From NCBI GenBank assembly GCA_031284225.1, contig JAITAH010000185.1, positions 1 through 6,615 on the forward strand: a DNA stretch of 6,615 bases. The letters are read 5' to 3'. The notes below the pieces were generated by a model. The model was not told where the DNA came from. It was given only the letters and a program-made list of their open reading frames with translations, and did not search any database. A program made the translations under genes and the position numbers. The stretch comes from Dysgonamonadaceae bacterium (GTDB taxonomy: Bacteria; Bacteroidota; Bacteroidia; Bacteroidales; Azobacteroidaceae). This document shows positions 6,079 to 6,615 of this stretch, one piece after another; positions within the stretch are counted from its first letter, which is position 1, and the number at the start of each line of letters is the position of its first letter.

Positions 6079-6615
6079 TTATTCGCAATTATCCGAAACG
6101 GAAGAAAAATTTTGCCGGTTTCTCGGATGATGCTCTAAAATTTCACTGCGAAGAAAGTCCCGGTCGAGATGGGTATAAATTTCCGTAGTCGTAATCTTTT
6201 CGTGTCCCAGCATGGCCTGTATCGCCCGCAGATTGGCGCCGCCTTCCAATAAATGCGTGGCAAAGGAGTGACGGAAGGTGTGCGGACTGACATTTTTCCG
6301 GATACCGGCCTGCTCGGCATACTGTTTCACCAGGTTAAAAATCATGACCCGCGAAAGCGACGTTCCCCGGCGATTGAGAAACAGAACGTCTTCAAATCCT
6401 TTTTTTACAGGCGTTTGACTTCGGTCCAGCAAATACAGATTGATTTCTTTGACGGCTGTTTTGGAAATCGGCACCAGTCGCTGCTTGCCGCCTTTTCCAT
6501 CCACTTTGATAAACCCTTCCTCCAGATACAACTGGGAAAACCGCAGGCCGGTAAGCTCCGAGACGCGCAGGCCGCAACTGTAGAGAGTTTCGAGGATGGC
6601 TTTGTTGCGCTGTCC
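6079..6615 (-). CDS. xerD: Tyrosine recombinase XerD, C-terminal catalytic part (5' end outside window)
   Basis: Cytosolic site-specific recombinase that, with XerC, normally resolves chromosome dimers at dif near the end of replication. The 178 codons in the window cover most of the catalytic domain; the start codon and the N-terminal SAM-like DNA-binding domain lie beyond the right edge. All six active-site residues are present, numbered in the visible fragment: Arg17 (GLRVSEL), Lys41 (GKGGKQR), His112 and Arg115 (HTFRH), His138 (LGH) and the nucleophile Tyr147 (EIYTH). The Arg-Lys, His-Arg, Arg-His and His-Tyr spacings equal those of E. coli XerD (24, 3, 23, 9). The end EHHPRN agrees with XerD rather than XerC; a short tail follows to a TAA at 6081-6079. 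It is more likely the housekeeping enzyme than an element integrase, although a genomic-island integrase cannot be fully excluded without the N-terminus. Confidence 0.88.
   Translation of the reverse strand, partial: GQRNKAILETLYSCGLRVSELTGLRFSQLYLEEGFIKVDGKGGKQRLVPISKTAVKEINLYLLDRSQTPVKKGFEDVLFLNRRGTSLSRVMIFNLVKQYAEQAGIRKNVSPHTFRHSFATHLLEGGANLRAIQAMLGHEKITTTEIYTHLDRDFLRSEILEHHPRNRQNFSSVSDNCE

Noticed and set aside
5696..6130. 144-codon plus-strand open frame containing the heptads
   Set aside because: It runs antisense over the end of xerD, and outside the repeat it resembles no protein I know. The open frame follows from stop-free repeats, so it is kept only as part of the repeat finding.
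6079..6615. xerD plus nearby promoter and repeats as a phase-variable invertible promoter system
   Set aside because: No inverted repeats flank the candidate promoter at 6002-6032, and the recombinase looks like housekeeping XerD.

Overview
The window looks like chromosomal DNA from a Bacteroidota bacterium, most likely order Bacteroidales. The signs are a clean match to the Bacteroidota sigma-factor promoter (TTTG, then TAnnTTTG) before tadA, few recognisable Shine-Dalgarno sequences, a XerD of Bacteroidales type, and remnants of a fimbrillin-like/FISUMP-domain surface protein, a type common in that group. Species cannot be fixed from this sequence alone.

Layout. The left edge (1-193) is intergenic. 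It holds the promoter for a rightward three-gene run and possibly the start of a divergent gene leaving the window. The run (194-3630, + strand) is tadA (tRNA adenosine deaminase), an NAD(P)-binding epimerase/dehydratase-like protein whose ATG overlaps the tadA stop by 4 bases, and, after a gap of about 12 bases, a large 7TM-HD membrane phosphohydrolase of PgpH type (predicted c-di-AMP hydrolase). The spacing says operon. The three functions have no obvious biochemical link and are probably housekeeping.

The middle (3631-4411) is a gene graveyard on the minus strand. It begins, at its 5' end, with about 28 codons of a glycosyltransferase N-terminus that already carries a frameshift. This runs directly into the broken remainder of a surface protein with at least five frame changes. 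The stop codon of that remnant abuts the stop codon of the HD gene with no base between.

The right part (4412-6615) is also on the minus strand. It holds one intact GT4-type glycosyltransferase (4513-5643), then a 435-base non-coding stretch with an array of four 21-bp imperfect tandem repeats and a candidate promoter, then the C-terminal catalytic half of xerD, whose N-terminus lies beyond the window.

Taken together, a stable housekeeping operon meets a decayed surface-glycan/surface-protein segment that probably arose by deletion in a former tandem glycosyltransferase locus. I see no clearly new defence or mobile system. The least explained element is the 21-bp repeat array, which is free of stop codons in several frames and lies in the probable 5' leader of the glycosyltransferase.
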